Source: VRUE01 sp963817945
GTDB taxonomy: Bacteria; Actinomycetota; Thermoleophilia; Solirubrobacterales; 70-9
Assembly (NCBI GenBank): GCA_963817945.1
Contig: CAWFQH010000003.1
Location: 1 to 64,000 of the forward strand
Length of the DNA stretch: 64,000 bases
Direction of reading: 5' to 3'
Shown here: positions 15,235 to 27,589 of the stretch, piece by piece
Layout: every line of letters starts with the position of its first letter
Position numbering within the stretch: the stretch's first letter is position 1
Position numbers and translations under genes: made by a program
Notes under the pieces: model-generated
Seen by the model: only the letters and a program-made list of their open reading frames with translations
Databases searched by the model: none
Told to the model about the DNA's origin: nothing

Positions 15235-15900
15235 ATGGCTTGGACGAGGCCGCGGAGGCAGAGGGTGCGGGCGATCCGCGACCGGCTGCGGGAGATGTAC
15301 GGGCAGCCGCTCAGCGAGCCGCACGGCCACCCGATCGCCGAGCTGATCAAGACCGTCCTCTCCCAGCACACCAACGACCGCAATCGCGATCGCTCCTTCG
15401 CGCGGCTGCGCGAGCGCTTCCCGACCTGGGAGGAGGTACGCGACGCGCCCCTCGACGAGCTCGAGGACGCGATCCGCCCCGGCGGCTTGGCGCGGCAGAA
15501 GGCGCCGCGCATCCAGGCGATCCTGGAGCGGCTCGGCGACCACCCAGACCTCGACTGGACCGAGACCGCGCCGCGCGAGGAGTCGCTGGAGTTTCTCCTC
15601 TCGCTGCCCGGGGTCGGCCGTAAAACCGCGGCCTGCGTGCTCATCTTCACCTGGGGCATCCCCGAGATCCCCGTCGACGTCCACATCCACCGTGTCGGCG
15701 GGCGGCTCGGCCTATTCCCGTCCAACGCCTCCTTCGAGCGCGCCCACGACGAGATGCTGGCGATCGTCGACCCCGCCGATGCCTACGAGCTGCACATGAA
15801 CCTGATCGCCCACGGCCGGGCGATTTGTCGCCCCAAGCCCCGCTGCGGGGAGTGCCAGCTGCGCCGGATGTGCCCCTGGTACCGTGCCGAGCGCAAATGA
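15235..15900 (+). CDS. nth: Endonuclease III-family DNA glycosylase
   Basis: This 221-residue base-excision repair enzyme removes oxidised pyrimidines and nicks the strand. The helix-hairpin-helix LPGVGRKTAACVL carries the catalytic Lys130, and the catalytic Asp148 lies in VDVHIHRVGGRL. Four cysteines with endonuclease III spacing (C-x6-C-x2-C-x5-C) end the protein and bind a 4Fe-4S cluster. Length is normal. The start is at the ATG at 15235, but a start nearer residue 15 is possible. The stop overlaps the ATG of the cytochrome c gene (ATGA), so the two genes are co-translated. Confidence 0.92.
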   Translation: MAWTRPRRQRVRAIRDRLREMYGQPLSEPHGHPIAELIKTVLSQHTNDRNRDRSFARLRERFPTWEEVRDAPLDELEDAIRPGGLARQKAPRIQAILERLGDHPDLDWTETAPREESLEFLLSLPGVGRKTAACVLIFTWGIPEIPVDVHIHRVGGRLGLFPSNASFERAHDEMLAIVDPADAYELHMNLIAHGRAICRPKPRCGECQLRRMCPWYRAERK

Positions 15901-16313
15901 GCAAGAAGACCTTCGTCATCTTCGGGCTGCTGGTCGTTTTCCTCGCGGTCCTGATCCCCTGGCTGGCCTTCCGCGCCGACGGCGACTCGGCCCCCGAAGC
16001 CAGCGTTCCGGCAGGCCTGGAGGACGCCAAGTCGCTCTTCCAGAACAGCTGCGGCAATTGCCACACGCTCTATGCCGGCGAGAGCGACGGCAACTTCGGT
16101 CCCGACCTCGACGAACTGCTCGCCCCGGCCGGCCCGCCGGAAGGCTCCGACGCGGAGGGGACGGTTGAACAGACCGAAACCCGCGTCCTCAAAGCGATCG
16201 AAGAAGGCGTCGACGGCAGCACCGTCTCGGGTCGGATGCCGCCGGGCATCCTCAACGGCGAGCAGGCCGAAGAAGTCTCCGAGTTCGTCGCCCGCACCGC
16301 CGGCGAGGGCTGA
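15897..16313 (+). CDS. Membrane-anchored class I cytochrome c
   Basis: This 138-residue protein begins with an uncleaved membrane anchor (TFVIFGLLVVFLAVLIPWLAF), then a single cytochrome c domain outside the membrane. The haem-attachment motif CGNCH is at about residues 52-56, with the distal Met in GRMPPG near the end. Such small cytochromes shuttle electrons to oxidases. The ATG overlaps the nth stop codon, so it probably shares that transcript, although no functional link to DNA repair is evident. The start inside the overlap is supported by the immediately following signal anchor. Confidence 0.9.
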   Translation: MSKKTFVIFGLLVVFLAVLIPWLAFRADGDSAPEASVPAGLEDAKSLFQNSCGNCHTLYAGESDGNFGPDLDELLAPAGPPEGSDAEGTVEQTETRVLKAIEEGVDGSTVSGRMPPGILNGEQAEEVSEFVARTAGEG

Positions 16314-16327
16314 GCCCTCACCGGCGG
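16297..16327. terminator. Hairpin between convergent cytochrome c and exonuclease-fold genes
   Basis: CCGCCGG-C-GAGGGC pairs with GCCCTC-A-CCGGCGG across the cytochrome c stop codon. The stem is GC-rich with a 3-base loop (TGA) and one mismatch. Its position between convergent genes suits a bidirectional terminator; no T-run is present. Confidence 0.55.
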
Positions 16328-16342
16328 CGGATCGCGCTCTGC

Positions 16343-17554
16343 CTAGCGCTCGAACCGCAGGGCGCTGGTCACGCCCGCGTGGTCGGAGTTCCAGAAGCCG
16401 TTGATGGGGAAGAGCCCGGTCACGGTCGAGCTCTGCAGGGTCACCACGGCGGGGTCGCGGGTGAGGACGTGGTCGACCTGGTGGTCGAAGTCGTCCACCT
16501 CGCCGCCGCCGGTCACCGTCAGCAGGGGCGAGTCGAGGCAGCAGCTGAGCGGATCGTCGGTGCTCCGCGAGACGAAGCCGGCGGCCAGCAGGGCCAGATA
16601 CGCACCCCGCTGAATCGGGTCGACGGTGTCGTCGTCGGAGTTGATGTCGCCGACCAGGACCACCGGCAGCGAGCTGGTGGCCGGGCCGTCGGGGGCAACC
16701 AGCTCTTTCGCCTGCGCCTCTCTGATCGTCGGGTCGAACGCCTCGAGGTGGGTGTTGACGAAGCGGAAGGTGTGGCTTCCGCGCACCTTGACGTCGACCG
16801 CAGTCCAGCCGCGTGCAATCGGCACCAGCTGACCGGCGACCGGCAGTTGCAACAGGGTTTTGAAGTTGCCGCCTTGCTCGTTCGAGGTCTGGATCCCGGC
16901 GCCGTGCCTGACCAGGATCACGTCGCGCATCGTCAGGTGACCGAGCACCTCGGCGTTTGCCAGTTCCCCGCCCGGGCCATCGCCGGCGACTCCGTTGGCG
17001 TCAGCGGGCGCTTCCAGGTCGAACTCCTCCTGGATCACGGCGACTTGGTACTGGGGTTTGCCTTTTCCGTCTTTGCCTTTGCCCTCGTTGAGCTCGGCGA
17101 GCAGCAGGTCGAGGTAATCGAGCGTCAACGCGGTGCCGGCCGGGGTGATCGGTGTCGTCTGCCACAGCGCCACCTCTTGCAAGCCGACCAGGTCGGGTTT
17201 CTGTTCGAGGATCTCGTCCGCCAGGCCCTCGGCCCGGGTCGGGAAGTCGTTTTCGATCACCTGTCGCAGGATTACGCCGTTGGCCGTGACCACTTCGGCA
17301 AGGCTTTTGGCGGCGATCGCGGGGCTGAGGTCGGCCCCGAGGTACACGTTGCGGGTCATCACGGTGACGACCTTGCCTTTGCCGCGATCGTGAGCCTGAG
17401 CCGCGGAGGCGCCGGCAACGGCCACCTTCCCGTGTACGCCTTGCTTGGCAACCGCCGACGCGGGTACGAGCAGAGCAAGGACAAGCATCAAGATGACGAC
17501 CGGTATAGCTGCTGGCGTGAACGACCGGCGAGACGGTGCGTGAGCGTGACTCAA
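16343..17554 (-). CDS. Secreted endonuclease/exonuclease/phosphatase-family protein
   Basis: This 403-residue exported protein has the EEP fold of DNase I, sphingomyelinases and inositol phosphatases. Visible motifs in order are TRNVYLGADL, LVGLQEVALW (catalytic Glu), FVNTHLEAFDP, VLVGDINSDDD and NSDHAGV (Asp-His). A signal peptide precedes it (AAIPVVILMLVLALLVPASAVA). I choose the TTG at 17554 because a strong AGGAGGA lies six bases upstream; a longer ATG reading adds 35 residues that look non-coding. The substrate cannot be read from sequence. Given the inositol-lipid genes nearby, a phosphodiesterase role is possible but unsupported. Confidence 0.82.
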   Translation of the reverse strand: MSHAHAPSRRSFTPAAIPVVILMLVLALLVPASAVAKQGVHGKVAVAGASAAQAHDRGKGKVVTVMTRNVYLGADLSPAIAAKSLAEVVTANGVILRQVIENDFPTRAEGLADEILEQKPDLVGLQEVALWQTTPITPAGTALTLDYLDLLLAELNEGKGKDGKGKPQYQVAVIQEEFDLEAPADANGVAGDGPGGELANAEVLGHLTMRDVILVRHGAGIQTSNEQGGNFKTLLQLPVAGQLVPIARGWTAVDVKVRGSHTFRFVNTHLEAFDPTIREAQAKELVAPDGPATSSLPVVLVGDINSDDDTVDPIQRGAYLALLAAGFVSRSTDDPLSCCLDSPLLTVTGGGEVDDFDHQVDHVLTRDPAVVTLQSSTVTGLFPINGFWNSDHAGVTSALRFER

Positions 17555-17764
17555 GTCGATTCCTCCTGATCCATGACCCCGTTGGGCGGGATCGCTTTCA
17601 TGAGGCGCCTCCCACCGAGCGTCGCTCGCGCGCTGATTGCTCGGTGCCACTACACGCATTACCCACTATAGGCGCGGTGCCTAACCGAGCCGGTAGGAAG
17701 GGAGCTTGCAATCCTCGGCAAACTTGCCATACTGCGACTTAGATTTTCGAAGTCTATGAGTACG

Positions 17765-17806
17765 TGCCGGTGGTTGAGCGGCCCCATGGGCCCCGTAGCA
17801 CCGGCA
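17765..17806 (+). promoter_or_regulatory. Hairpin in the dnaK leader
   Basis: TGCCGGTG (17765-17772) pairs with CACCGGCA (17799-17806), enclosing a second stem GGCCC-CAT-GGGCC. The structure ends 38 bases before the dnaK start codon. It could be a leader structure or part of the promoter. I looked for the HspR-binding HAIR repeat (CTTGAGT-N7-ACTCAAG) and did not find a clear copy. Confidence 0.5.
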
Positions 17807-17843
17807 GATCCAGTCCAACGACCAACTCCTGGAGGTATGCGAA

Positions 17844-19738
<1,895 letters not shown>

Positions 19739-19742
<4 letters not shown>

Positions 19743-20392
19743 GTCGTTCTCAAGACGAGCATTCACAAGAGTCTCCGGCCGCGGGGCCTGCCGTCGAGGG
19801 GGATGCCCTCGGCGGCCCTACGCGCTCCTCCGCTACTGGGACGGATCCGTCCCAGGCTTCGGAGCCTTCGGGCTCGGCGAGTCCATCCCCCTCGACGCCA
19901 CCCGCGGACGAGGCTCGGGTGGAGCACGACCTGGATTCGCTTCTTGCCGACACCCAGCGCGAGCGAGATGAGTATCTGGATCTCGCCAAGCGGACGAAAG
20001 CAGATTTCGAGAACTATCGGAAGCGGATGACGGCCGAGACCGCGGCGGCGCTGCAGCGCGGCAAGGCAGAGGTGCTGCGAGAGGTCCTGCCGGTGCTCGA
20101 CGATTTGGAGCGGGCGATTCAGGCGGCCGGGCTCGATCCGGAGGGGGATTCGGAAGATGGGCTGGCGCACGGAGTGCTGCTGGTCTTCCGCAGCCTGCGC
20201 GAGGCGCTGCTGCGGAACGGGATCGAAGCGGTCGACCCGAAGGGCGAGAAGTTCGACCCCAACCTGCACGAGGCACTCGCGACGCAGGCCGCCGACGGCG
20301 CCGAAGCGGGGACGGTGGTGGAGACGATGCAGAAGGGCTACCGGCTCGGCGAGCAGCTGATCCGGCCGGCACGCGTGGTGGTGGCGGAGTAG
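19739..20392 (+). CDS. grpE: Nucleotide exchange factor GrpE
   Basis: This 217-residue partner of DnaK releases ADP from it. The core is recognisable from LADTQRERDEYLDLAKRTKADFENYRKRM (long helix) through VLPVLDDLERAI, GIEAVDPKGEKFDPNLHEAL and the C-terminal GYRLGEQLIRPARVVV. The N-terminal 65 residues are disordered, and 43 codons of them (19779-19907) come from a palindromic DNA element with CCGCGGG/ACCCGCGG ends also found in two other genes. GTG at 19739 overlaps the dnaK stop. dnaJ follows within ten bases. Confidence 0.96.
19779..19907. repeat. Inserted palindromic element in grpE (129 bp)
   Basis: The ends are CCGCGGGGCCTGCCG (left) and GACGCCACCCGCGG (right), matching the two ends of the elements in pdhC (58693-58782) and at 60622-60714 but in reversed orientation relative to the gene. 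Inside are 14-bp perfect arms (19792-19805 with 19884-19897) and a perfect 20-bp palindrome CTGGGACGGATCCGTCCCAG (19836-19855). Length is 43 codons, so the grpE frame is kept. Confidence 0.7.
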
Positions 20393-20402
20393 GGGAGTGG
20401 GC

Positions 20403-21521
20403 GTGGCTGAGGATCTCTACAAAGTCCTGGGCGTCTCCAAGAAGGCCTCCGACGAGGAGATCAAGAAGGCCTACCGGAAGCTGGCGCGCGAGTACCACCC
20501 CGACCGCAACCCCGACGATCCGAAGGCCGAGGAGCGGTTCAAGGAAGTCCAGGGCGCCTACGACACGCTCTCCGATCCCGAGAAGCGCGAGCAGTACGAC
20601 TCGGGTGGGATGTTCGCCGGCTTCGGGGGCCAGGGAAGCGGCCCTTTTGGCGGCTTCGGCGGCGCCGGGGCGGGACAGCCGTTCGGCGCCGGCGCCGGCT
20701 TCGGCGACATCCTCTCCAACCTGTTCGGTCGTGGGGGCGGCGCCGGCCAGGCCCAGCAGGCCCGCGGCCGCGACCTCGAAACGGAGGTCAGTCTCAGCTT
20801 CGACCAGGCGGTAAACGGAGCCCAGGTCAGCGTCAATGTGCCGAAGGCCGAGCACTGCCAGACCTGTCATGGCAGCGGCGCCAAACCCGGCACCAGCCCT
20901 GTCACCTGCCCCCGCTGCGAAGGACGGGGCGTCGACTCGCAGAGCCAGGGCTTCTTCTCGATCAGCCAGCCCTGCCCCCAGTGCGGCGGCGCCGGGCAGA
21001 TCATCGAGGACCCTTGCCCGACCTGCGGCGGCTCCGGCCTCACCCGGCAGACCAAGCGCTACAAGGTCAACGTCCCCGCTGGCGTCAAGGACGGGGCTCG
21101 GATCCGCCTCGCGGGCAAGGGAGAGGCCGGACCGCGCGGCGGACCGCCTGGCGACCTCTTCGTGACGACCCGCGTTGCCGCTTCCCCCGTCTTCAAGCGG
21201 CTCGATGACGGCAACCTGGAGGTGACGGTGCCGATCAGTGTCGCCGAGGCGCTGCGCGGGGCGACGATCGAGGTGCCGACCCTGAACGGGACGAAGAAGA
21301 TCAAGGTGCCGGCCGGAACCCGGCACGGCTCGATCCAGCGTCTGCGCGGCGAAGGCCCGCCCCGCCCGCGTGGCAACGGCCAGGGCGACATCCGCTACCG
21401 GCTCGAGATCGAGCTACCCCAGGAGCTGACCGCCGAGCAGGAGGAGGCGGTCGAGAAGCTGGCCGAGGCGCTGAACGGCGCCGACCCGCGGGCCGAGCTG
21501 CTGCGGAGGGCGGCGCGGTGA
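20403..21521 (+). CDS. dnaJ: Chaperone DnaJ (Hsp40)
   Basis: This protein of about 372 residues stimulates DnaK ATPase. The J domain contains the HPD motif (YHPDRNPDD) at about residues 33-35. A Gly/Phe-rich linker follows, then a zinc domain with four CxxCxGxG repeats (CQTCHGSG, CPRCEGRG, CPQCGGAG, CPTCGGSG), then the two C-terminal substrate-binding domains. The GTG at 20403 is chosen because AGGGGAG lies at proper spacing; a GTG six bases earlier is too close to it. Its TGA overlaps the hspR GTG by four bases. Type I DnaJ, complete. Confidence 0.96.
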   Translation: MAEDLYKVLGVSKKASDEEIKKAYRKLAREYHPDRNPDDPKAEERFKEVQGAYDTLSDPEKREQYDSGGMFAGFGGQGSGPFGGFGGAGAGQPFGAGAGFGDILSNLFGRGGGAGQAQQARGRDLETEVSLSFDQAVNGAQVSVNVPKAEHCQTCHGSGAKPGTSPVTCPRCEGRGVDSQSQGFFSISQPCPQCGGAGQIIEDPCPTCGGSGLTRQTKRYKVNVPAGVKDGARIRLAGKGEAGPRGGPPGDLFVTTRVAASPVFKRLDDGNLEVTVPISVAEALRGATIEVPTLNGTKKIKVPAGTRHGSIQRLRGEGPPRPRGNGQGDIRYRLEIELPQELTAEQEEAVEKLAEALNGADPRAELLRRAAR

Positions 21522-21903
21522 GCGCGGCTCGGCACGGCGACGGGCGGCGAATGGTGCGCCGCGAACGGATCGAAGCGACGATCGACGAGGACCGCGGCGT
21601 CTACATGATCTCGGTCGCCGCCGAACTGGCGGAGATGCACCCGCAGACGCTGCGCGTCTACGAGGCGCGGGGCCTGATCCAACCGAAGCGCTCGCCGAAG
21701 AACACCCGCCTCTACTCGCAGCGCGACGTCGAGCGCCTGCGCCGCATCCAGCAAATGACCTCCGAGCAGGGGCTGAACCTGGCCGGGGTCGAGACGGTGC
21801 TGGAGATGGAAGAAAAGCTCGAGCGGATGAAAGCCGAGCTGAGGCGGATGCGCGAGCGGGCCGAGAAGCCCGACGGGCAGTCCGAGCGAGAGGGGCAGAG
21901 CTG

Positions 21904-21904
<1 letters not shown>
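21518..21904 (+). CDS. hspR: MerR-family heat-shock repressor HspR
   Basis: This 128-residue transcription factor has a MerR-type winged helix: YMISVAAELAEMHPQTLRVYEARGLIQPKRSPKNTRLYSQRDVERLRRI is the family DNA-binding block. A coiled coil (LEMEEKLERMKAELRRMRERAE) provides the dimer interface. In Streptomyces and mycobacteria HspR represses the dnaK and clpB operons with DnaK as co-repressor, so an autoregulated loop is expected here. GTG start overlaps the dnaJ stop; its own stop overlaps the clpB ATG. No clear HAIR operator was found upstream of dnaK, so the operator may have diverged. Confidence 0.94.
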
Positions 21905-24498
<2,594 letters not shown>

Positions 24499-24662
24499 GC
24501 GCCGGGGTAGACAGCGGCGTCACGCTTCGGCAACATCTATGCGGGGTTCGGCGGGTTATTTAGTTGCCGCTGAAGGTGGGGTGGTAATCAGCAACGATCT
24601 GGGATTCGCATTCCAGGGGGCAAGGCTTCAGTTATCGCCGCAAATGCCGACGTAAGCTGTCC

Positions 24663-25556
24663 ATGGATTTCGTACAAATGTTGAGACGACGCCAAGGGAA
24701 GAGAGACGAGGTCAACGCCGATCCGGGGGAGAGCCTCCTCGGGCGGATCGGTGAGCTACTGCGCGCCGCTGCCGAGACCATCAGGTGGCCGCTGGAGCGG
24801 GTCGGCTGGACGCTCGAGCGGCGCCTGCTCTGGCCGCTGCAGGAGCGAGCCGCTGGACTGCCGGCGCCGGGTCGTACCAGCGGGGCCGCCGTCCTCGCCG
24901 CGGTTGCGCTCCTGGCCGTCGCGGTCGGCCTCCTCTCCCTCACCGGCGAGGACTCGACCGAGGACCCCCCCGCACCCGTTGCTGTGGCTCCGCTCGCTTC
25001 CCCGGCACCTGACCCGCCTGAGGAGGCGAAGGGCCGGGCCCTGGAAGGCGTCGCTCCCTCTTTCGGCAGCGGTGGGGTTGCCGCCGAGACGCCTGACGTG
25101 GCGAGGACCGATTCGGACGTTGCCGCGGCAGGCGTCGCGTCGGGCAACGACGTTGGCTCCGCCGACAGCGCTCCCACCGGTGACGAAGAAGCCGCCGCGG
25201 CGACCAGCTCCAGCGAGAAACCGGTGCCGGCGGGACCGGCTGCGATGAAAGTGGCGCGTCGCTTCTCGGAGGCCTTCGTCCTCTATGAGATCGGCGAGCG
25301 CGCGGCCCGCGCGATGGCCGTTTTGACGGAGACCGCGACGCCGTCGCTGGCGACGGCGTTGGCTGAACGGCCGCCCCGGCAGCCCGAAGGCACCGAGGTC
25401 CCGAAGGCGCGCGTCCTCAATCTCGTGCCGGGCCCGCGGCGCGGCAAGACCTACACGGTGAGCGCTTCGTTGCTGCGCGTCGGCGTGACCAGCGAGCTGC
25501 GGCTGCAAATGAAGAATCAAGCCGGTAACTGGGTGGTGACGGATGTCCGCGGCTGA
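24663..25556 (+). CDS. Membrane-anchored hypothetical protein
   Basis: I do not recognise this 297-residue protein by family. Residues 1-65 are charged and helical; one transmembrane helix follows at about 75-92 (GAAVLAAVALLAVAVGLLSL). A long Ala/Pro/Glu-rich linker runs to about 190. A folded C-terminal domain of about 100 residues begins at KVARRFSEAFVLYEIG and ends QMKNQAGNWVVTDVRG, resembling accessory domains that sit outside the membrane on cell-wall or secretion proteins. The stop lies inside the next gene, so it is co-translated with the lytic transglycosylase and may act with it at the cell wall. Confidence 0.6.
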   Translation: MDFVQMLRRRQGKRDEVNADPGESLLGRIGELLRAAAETIRWPLERVGWTLERRLLWPLQERAAGLPAPGRTSGAAVLAAVALLAVAVGLLSLTGEDSTEDPPAPVAVAPLASPAPDPPEEAKGRALEGVAPSFGSGGVAAETPDVARTDSDVAAAGVASGNDVGSADSAPTGDEEAAAATSSSEKPVPAGPAAMKVARRFSEAFVLYEIGERAARAMAVLTETATPSLATALAERPPRQPEGTEVPKARVLNLVPGPRRGKTYTVSASLLRVGVTSELRLQMKNQAGNWVVTDVRG

Positions 25557-27231
25557 GGCCTCGAGAAGGTTCTGCCTCCGAGCAGGCCTCCTCGCCGTCT
25601 CGGCACTGGCCACGATTGCCCCGCTCGCCGGGGCCGAAACGACGACGCCGGCGCCGCCCCTGGAAGAACCGGCGGCGAGCCAGACGCAGGCGCCGGCTCC
25701 GGAGACGACGGCGCCCGTGCAGCAGGGCGACTCGCTGACCGCTCCTCCTGCCGCGCCCGCGCCGCCCCCGGTGCCGAAGCCCAAGCCGACGCAACCAGCC
25801 GGCGGAGTGACCGCCAAGCCCTCTCCCGCCAAGGCTCCCAAACCGACCCCCCAAGCAGAGCCCGAGCCCGAATCGGAAAGCGGTTCAGCCGCCGCCGCGG
25901 CACCGCAGCCGCCGGTGTTCTCGATCCCCGTCCTGCCGAGCGCCAGCTGCAGTCCCGGGGAGATCCCGGCCGTCTTGATTCCGATCTACCAGCGTGCCGC
26001 AGCCGCCTACGAACTGGGACCGCAGGGGTCGAGCATCCTCGCCGCGATCAACAAGATCGAGACCGCCTTCGGCACCAACCTCAACGTCTCCTCGGCCGGC
26101 GCGGTGGGCTGGATGCAGTTCATGCCCGAAACCTGGGACGGCTATGGCGTCGACGCCAACGGGGACGGGGTCGCCGATCCCTACGACCCCGAAGACGCGA
26201 TCTTCGCCGCCGCCAACTACCTGCGTGCCTCCGGCGCCCCCGTCGACTGGTACGGCGCGATCTTCGCCTACAACCACGCCGACTGGTACGTCGCCGACGT
26301 GCTCGCCAACGCCGAATGCTACGGGCAGCTTGGCAACGCCGTCGCGGGTGCCTTCGACCTGACGCCGAAGCTGCTGGTCCTCAGCTGCACCGCTCCCAAG
26401 CGTTGGAAAAAACGGATCCCGGCCGAGTACCTCGACGCCTTCGAGAGCGCCGCCGCCCGTTACGACCTCGGCCGCCGCGGCGTCTGGGCGCTGGCCGCGG
26501 TCGCCCGCCTCGAGTCGAACTTCGGCCGCGGCATGGAGCCGCAGATGCTGGAGCGGACAGGACCGCTTGGCCTCGACGCCAGCGAGTGGCAGAGCTTCGC
26601 GGTCGACGGCGACGGTGACGGGCGCCTCGTCCACGCCGACCCCGACGACTCGGCAGCCACCCTGGCGCGCCTGATCTGGTCCCGCGGCGGTCTCGCCGCC
26701 GGCCTCTTCAGCCACAACCAGGCGGAGTGGTACGTCGAGGCGGTGCTCGACCAGGCCGACCTGCTCGAAGGCAACTGCAAAGCGCAGCGGGTCGAGTGGG
26801 CGCTGGCGCTGCCCAACGTCGTGATCGCGCCGATCAAATGGGAGAACTTGACGATCCTCAACGAGGTGGCGCGCGAAGACCTCGAAGCGGGCCGGATCGA
26901 CCCGCGCATCGTTGGCCTGATCGGGGCGATCACGCAGGGTCACCAGCTCGTCATCTCCTCGCTGCGCTCGGACCACTCGATGTACACGGCGGCAGGCGGG
27001 GTCTCCAACCACTACTACGGACGGGCGATGGACATCGCCGCCGTGGATGGCGTCTCCTGCACCGATACGGGGCTGACCGCTCCTTGCGCAGAGCTGGGCC
27101 GGACCCTCGCTGCCCTGCCGGCGCCGGCGCTGCCCACCGAGCTGATCTACTGCTTCGATCTCGACGGGCCGGGCCCGGCGTTTGCCCGTTCCGATCACTG
27201 CGATCACATTCACGCTGGCTACGACAGCTAG
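25543..27231 (+). CDS. Secreted peptidoglycan hydrolase: lytic transglycosylase plus M15-like domain
   Basis: This 562-residue exported protein has a signal sequence, a Pro/Ala/Glu-rich linker (to about residue 125), then an SLT-type lytic transglycosylase domain: INKIETAFGTNLNVSSAGAVGWMQFMPETW holds the catalytic Glu and the SAGAxGxMQFMP motif, and AIFAAANYLRASG follows. A second, less conserved copy spans about 290-405 (AAVARLESNFGRGM...DDSAATLARLIWSRGG). The last 110 residues resemble a D-Ala-D-Ala carboxypeptidase of the M15 group (SNHYYGRAMDI and CDHIHAGY with metal ligands). It therefore may cut both glycan and peptide of the wall. It overlaps the preceding membrane-protein gene by 14 bases. 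Confidence 0.85.
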   Translation: MSAAEASRRFCLRAGLLAVSALATIAPLAGAETTTPAPPLEEPAASQTQAPAPETTAPVQQGDSLTAPPAAPAPPPVPKPKPTQPAGGVTAKPSPAKAPKPTPQAEPEPESESGSAAAAAPQPPVFSIPVLPSASCSPGEIPAVLIPIYQRAAAAYELGPQGSSILAAINKIETAFGTNLNVSSAGAVGWMQFMPETWDGYGVDANGDGVADPYDPEDAIFAAANYLRASGAPVDWYGAIFAYNHADWYVADVLANAECYGQLGNAVAGAFDLTPKLLVLSCTAPKRWKKRIPAEYLDAFESAAARYDLGRRGVWALAAVARLESNFGRGMEPQMLERTGPLGLDASEWQSFAVDGDGDGRLVHADPDDSAATLARLIWSRGGLAAGLFSHNQAEWYVEAVLDQADLLEGNCKAQRVEWALALPNVVIAPIKWENLTILNEVAREDLEAGRIDPRIVGLIGAITQGHQLVISSLRSDHSMYTAAGGVSNHYYGRAMDIAAVDGVSCTDTGLTAPCAELGRTLAALPAPALPTELIYCFDLDGPGPAFARSDHCDHIHAGYDS

Positions 27232-27297
27232 CCCACGCTCCACCCTTCTCCACTACTCGCGTTAACGTAGGGCGAATCCCGCGAGAAGGAGAGGACG

Positions 27298-27579
27298 ATG
27301 CCGACCTACTTGATGCTCACCAACCTGACTGCCGAGGGGATCCGCACCCTGAAGAACAACCCCGGCCGGGTCGCCGAGGTGAACAAGGAGGTCGAACAGA
27401 TCGGCGCCAGGGTAGTCGCGCAGTACGCGACGCTCGGCCAGTACGACTTCGTCACCGTGGTGGAGGCACCCGACGAGAAGACGATCGCCAAGGTCTCGGT
27501 CGAGCTCGGTTCACGCGGGACGATGACCAGCCAGACGCTTGCGGCCCTGCCGGCCGAAGAGCTCGCGTCCTCGCTGTAG
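27298..27579 (+). CDS. GYD domain protein
   Basis: This 93-residue protein matches the small GYD family: MPTYLMLTNLTAEGIRTLK at the start, LGQYDFVTVVEAPD in the middle (the GxYD signature) and RGTMTSQTLAALPAEEL at the end. The fold is a ferredoxin-like dimeric alpha-beta barrel of unknown function. A good ribosome-binding sequence GAAGGAGAGG precedes the ATG. It lies 10 bases upstream of purD and probably shares its transcript. Confidence 0.85.
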   Translation: MPTYLMLTNLTAEGIRTLKNNPGRVAEVNKEVEQIGARVVAQYATLGQYDFVTVVEAPDEKTIAKVSVELGSRGTMTSQTLAALPAEELASSL

Positions 27580-27589
27580 GGTCCCTATC

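Noticed and set aside
17540..17580. Possible HAIR half-site (ACTCAAG) near the start of the exonuclease-fold gene
   Set aside because: Only one half matches; the partner at the required spacing is absent, and it lies over 260 bases from the dnaK start.
24756..27243. Long antisense frames opposite the membrane-protein and lytic transglycosylase genes
   Set aside because: Low-complexity Arg/Gly/Val translations without motifs, opposite genes with clear domains.
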